Below are positions 7,213 through 8,027 of a stretch of 8,027 nt of DNA, one piece after another; within the stretch, counting starts at the first letter, position 1, and every line of letters starts with the position of its first letter. Under the pieces are notes generated by a model. It was not told where the DNA came from. It did no database searches and saw only the letters and a list, made by a program, of their open reading frames with translations. The position numbers and the translations under genes are program-made. The stretch comes from an uncultured Bacteroidales bacterium (lineage in GTDB: Bacteria > Bacteroidota > Bacteroidia > Bacteroidales > UBA932). The stretch is taken from positions 1 to 8,027 of the forward strand of contig CAMOVV010000044.1 of assembly GCA_946627685.1 (NCBI GenBank). Reading direction: 5' to 3'.

Positions 7213-8027
7213 ATGAACATCCGCCTTGTCTCTGTCCTGACGGCCCTGTCCCTGGCCACAGCCTCCCTCGTTGCGAAGGACGCCCCAAAGAAGGTGTATA
7301 TGAGCTTCATCCTTCACGGGAACATGAATTATGACCGCTATGTCCGGACAACGATTTGGGAACAGTTTCCGGTCATTTACGAGAACCTTCTGGATTTCAT
7401 GGACGAGCATCCCGATTTCAAGGGACAGGTCCAGTTCTCCGGACAGACCGCCGGTTCTTTGAAAATCACCGCCCCACATGTGCTGACGCACGCCCTGGAG
7501 CTCCAGAGAAAGGGACAGCTCAATTTTACAGGCACCTTCTATTCAGAGCCGGTCAACGTCAACATGGACGGAGAAACCAACTTCCGCTGCGCCTGCCTCG
7601 GAACCAAAATTATCGAGAACATAGCGGGACCCACCGACGGCTTCTACCTGCAGGAGAGGGCATATCACCCTCAGCTTCCTTGGATTCTGAAGGAAAGCGA
7701 CGTCTCGTGGGTTCCTGTCATAGCGGGGGATGACATTTTCCGTCCGTTCAGGCTTAAAGGACTCGACGGCTCTTCCTTCGTCTGCGTCCCCACCACGAGA
7801 GAGCGTCTTGGCGAAAAAATCATGCGGGCGCCGGAAAATTCCTTGATAGTAATAGAGGAGGATTACGAGATTCCCCAGCATTTCTCCGACACATACTCGG
7901 GCATCGGGCGTTTCTGCGCGGAGCATCCTGATATTGAGGTTGAATGGATTACGGTAAAGGAATATATCGAGAGGTTCGGCCTGGGCGAGGAGCAATACGT
8001 TGACCACAGCGTCAAGGCAAGGAGCCC
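7213..8027 (+). CDS. Exported GH57/GH38-like glycoside hydrolase, N-terminal 271 aa, cut by window edge
   Basis: The reading frame is open from the ATG at 7213 to the window end. The N-terminus has a signal-peptide pattern (residues 1 to about 21, ending SLVA) before KDAPKK. The mature protein begins with a strand and His motif, YMSFILHGNMNYDRY (29-43), where GH57-type (beta/alpha)7 enzymes usually have a FxxHxH strand. It continues with FTGTFYSEPVN (105-115), GFYLQERAYHPQLPWIL (143-159) and VPVIAGDD (167-174). These parallel the GH57 pattern of a YxHP-like strand, a WxPExxYxxxL helix and a DD-ending strand. IEEDYEIPQHF (214-224) and VEWITVKEYIERF (243-255) recall the D/E-rich metal or sugar site and the FVTPSEYL segment of GH57/GH38 enzymes. 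Candidate catalytic acids are Glu112, Glu148, Asp173 and Asp174, but I cannot assign them. Most GH57 enzymes are cytoplasmic alpha-glucan enzymes, so export and a mannosidase neighbour suggest another substrate. A polysaccharide-deacetylase-like fold is an alternative. Confidence 0.6.
   Translation, partial: MNIRLVSVLTALSLATASLVAKDAPKKVYMSFILHGNMNYDRYVRTTIWEQFPVIYENLLDFMDEHPDFKGQVQFSGQTAGSLKITAPHVLTHALELQRKGQLNFTGTFYSEPVNVNMDGETNFRCACLGTKIIENIAGPTDGFYLQERAYHPQLPWILKESDVSWVPVIAGDDIFRPFRLKGLDGSSFVCVPTTRERLGEKIMRAPENSLIVIEEDYEIPQHFSDTYSGIGRFCAEHPDIEVEWITVKEYIERFGLGEEQYVDHSVKARS

Noticed and set aside
7078..7491. Extending the M28 gene upstream to an in-frame ATG at 7491
   Set aside because: The extension would run across the promoter region and into the divergent gene, and would bury the signal peptide 138 residues inside the protein.
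7543..8007. A 154-codon minus-strand open frame near the right edge
   Set aside because: It is opposite the GH57-like reading frame, which is open to the window edge, has a promoter and signal peptide, and shows family motifs.
1..8027. Mobile elements, CRISPR arrays, tRNA or rRNA genes
   Set aside because: No direct repeat-spacer pattern, transposase motif, terminal inverted repeats or tRNA-like sequence was seen on either strand when reading by eye; a tRNAscan or repeat search could not be run.

Overview
The window looks like chromosomal DNA of a fairly GC-rich member of the Bacteroidales, such as a gut or rumen Rikenellaceae-type lineage; the exact genus cannot be fixed from the sequence. 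Four signs support this. The promoters fit the Bacteroidetes pattern TAnnTTTG with an upstream TTG, not the E. coli pattern. Start codons lack Shine-Dalgarno sequences. One gene encodes a Bacteroidales-type TPR/OmpA-like lipoprotein. A GH92 alpha-mannosidase-type enzyme is encoded beside a secreted M28 peptidase.

Layout. Bases 1-531 (minus strand) hold the N-terminal 177 codons of an ABC-2-type transporter ATPase, cut by the left edge. A 235-bp divergent spacer (532-766) carries one promoter for each flanking gene. Bases 767-2407 (plus) encode a 546-residue lipoprotein with an OmpA-like middle part and C-terminal TPR-like repeats; a strong rho-independent terminator follows at 2429-2464. Bases 2484-7077 (minus) form a two-gene operon: an exported M28 metallopeptidase (487 aa) followed after 13 bases by an exported 1038-residue GH92-type glycosidase. 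A second divergent spacer (7078-7212) carries back-to-back promoters. The other one drives a plus-strand gene (7213 to the right edge) whose exported product resembles glycoside hydrolases of the GH57/GH38 (beta/alpha) type.

How the genes may work together. The peptidase, the GH92 enzyme and the GH57-like protein all have export signals and share one divergent control region. A plausible reading is a small locus that breaks down glycoproteins or mannose-containing glycans outside the cytoplasm. No SusC/SusD pair, sensor or sigma/anti-sigma gene is visible, so this is not a complete polysaccharide utilization locus within the window. The ABC transporter and the TPR lipoprotein appear to be independent units.

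I see no tRNA, rRNA, CRISPR array, insertion sequence or phage gene. Nothing here is clearly a new system. The points most worth a second look are the divergent GH92 protein with its extra N-terminal beta-sandwich region and altered GNEP motif, the exported GH57-like protein, and the ABC ATPase with unusual signature and Walker B residues.
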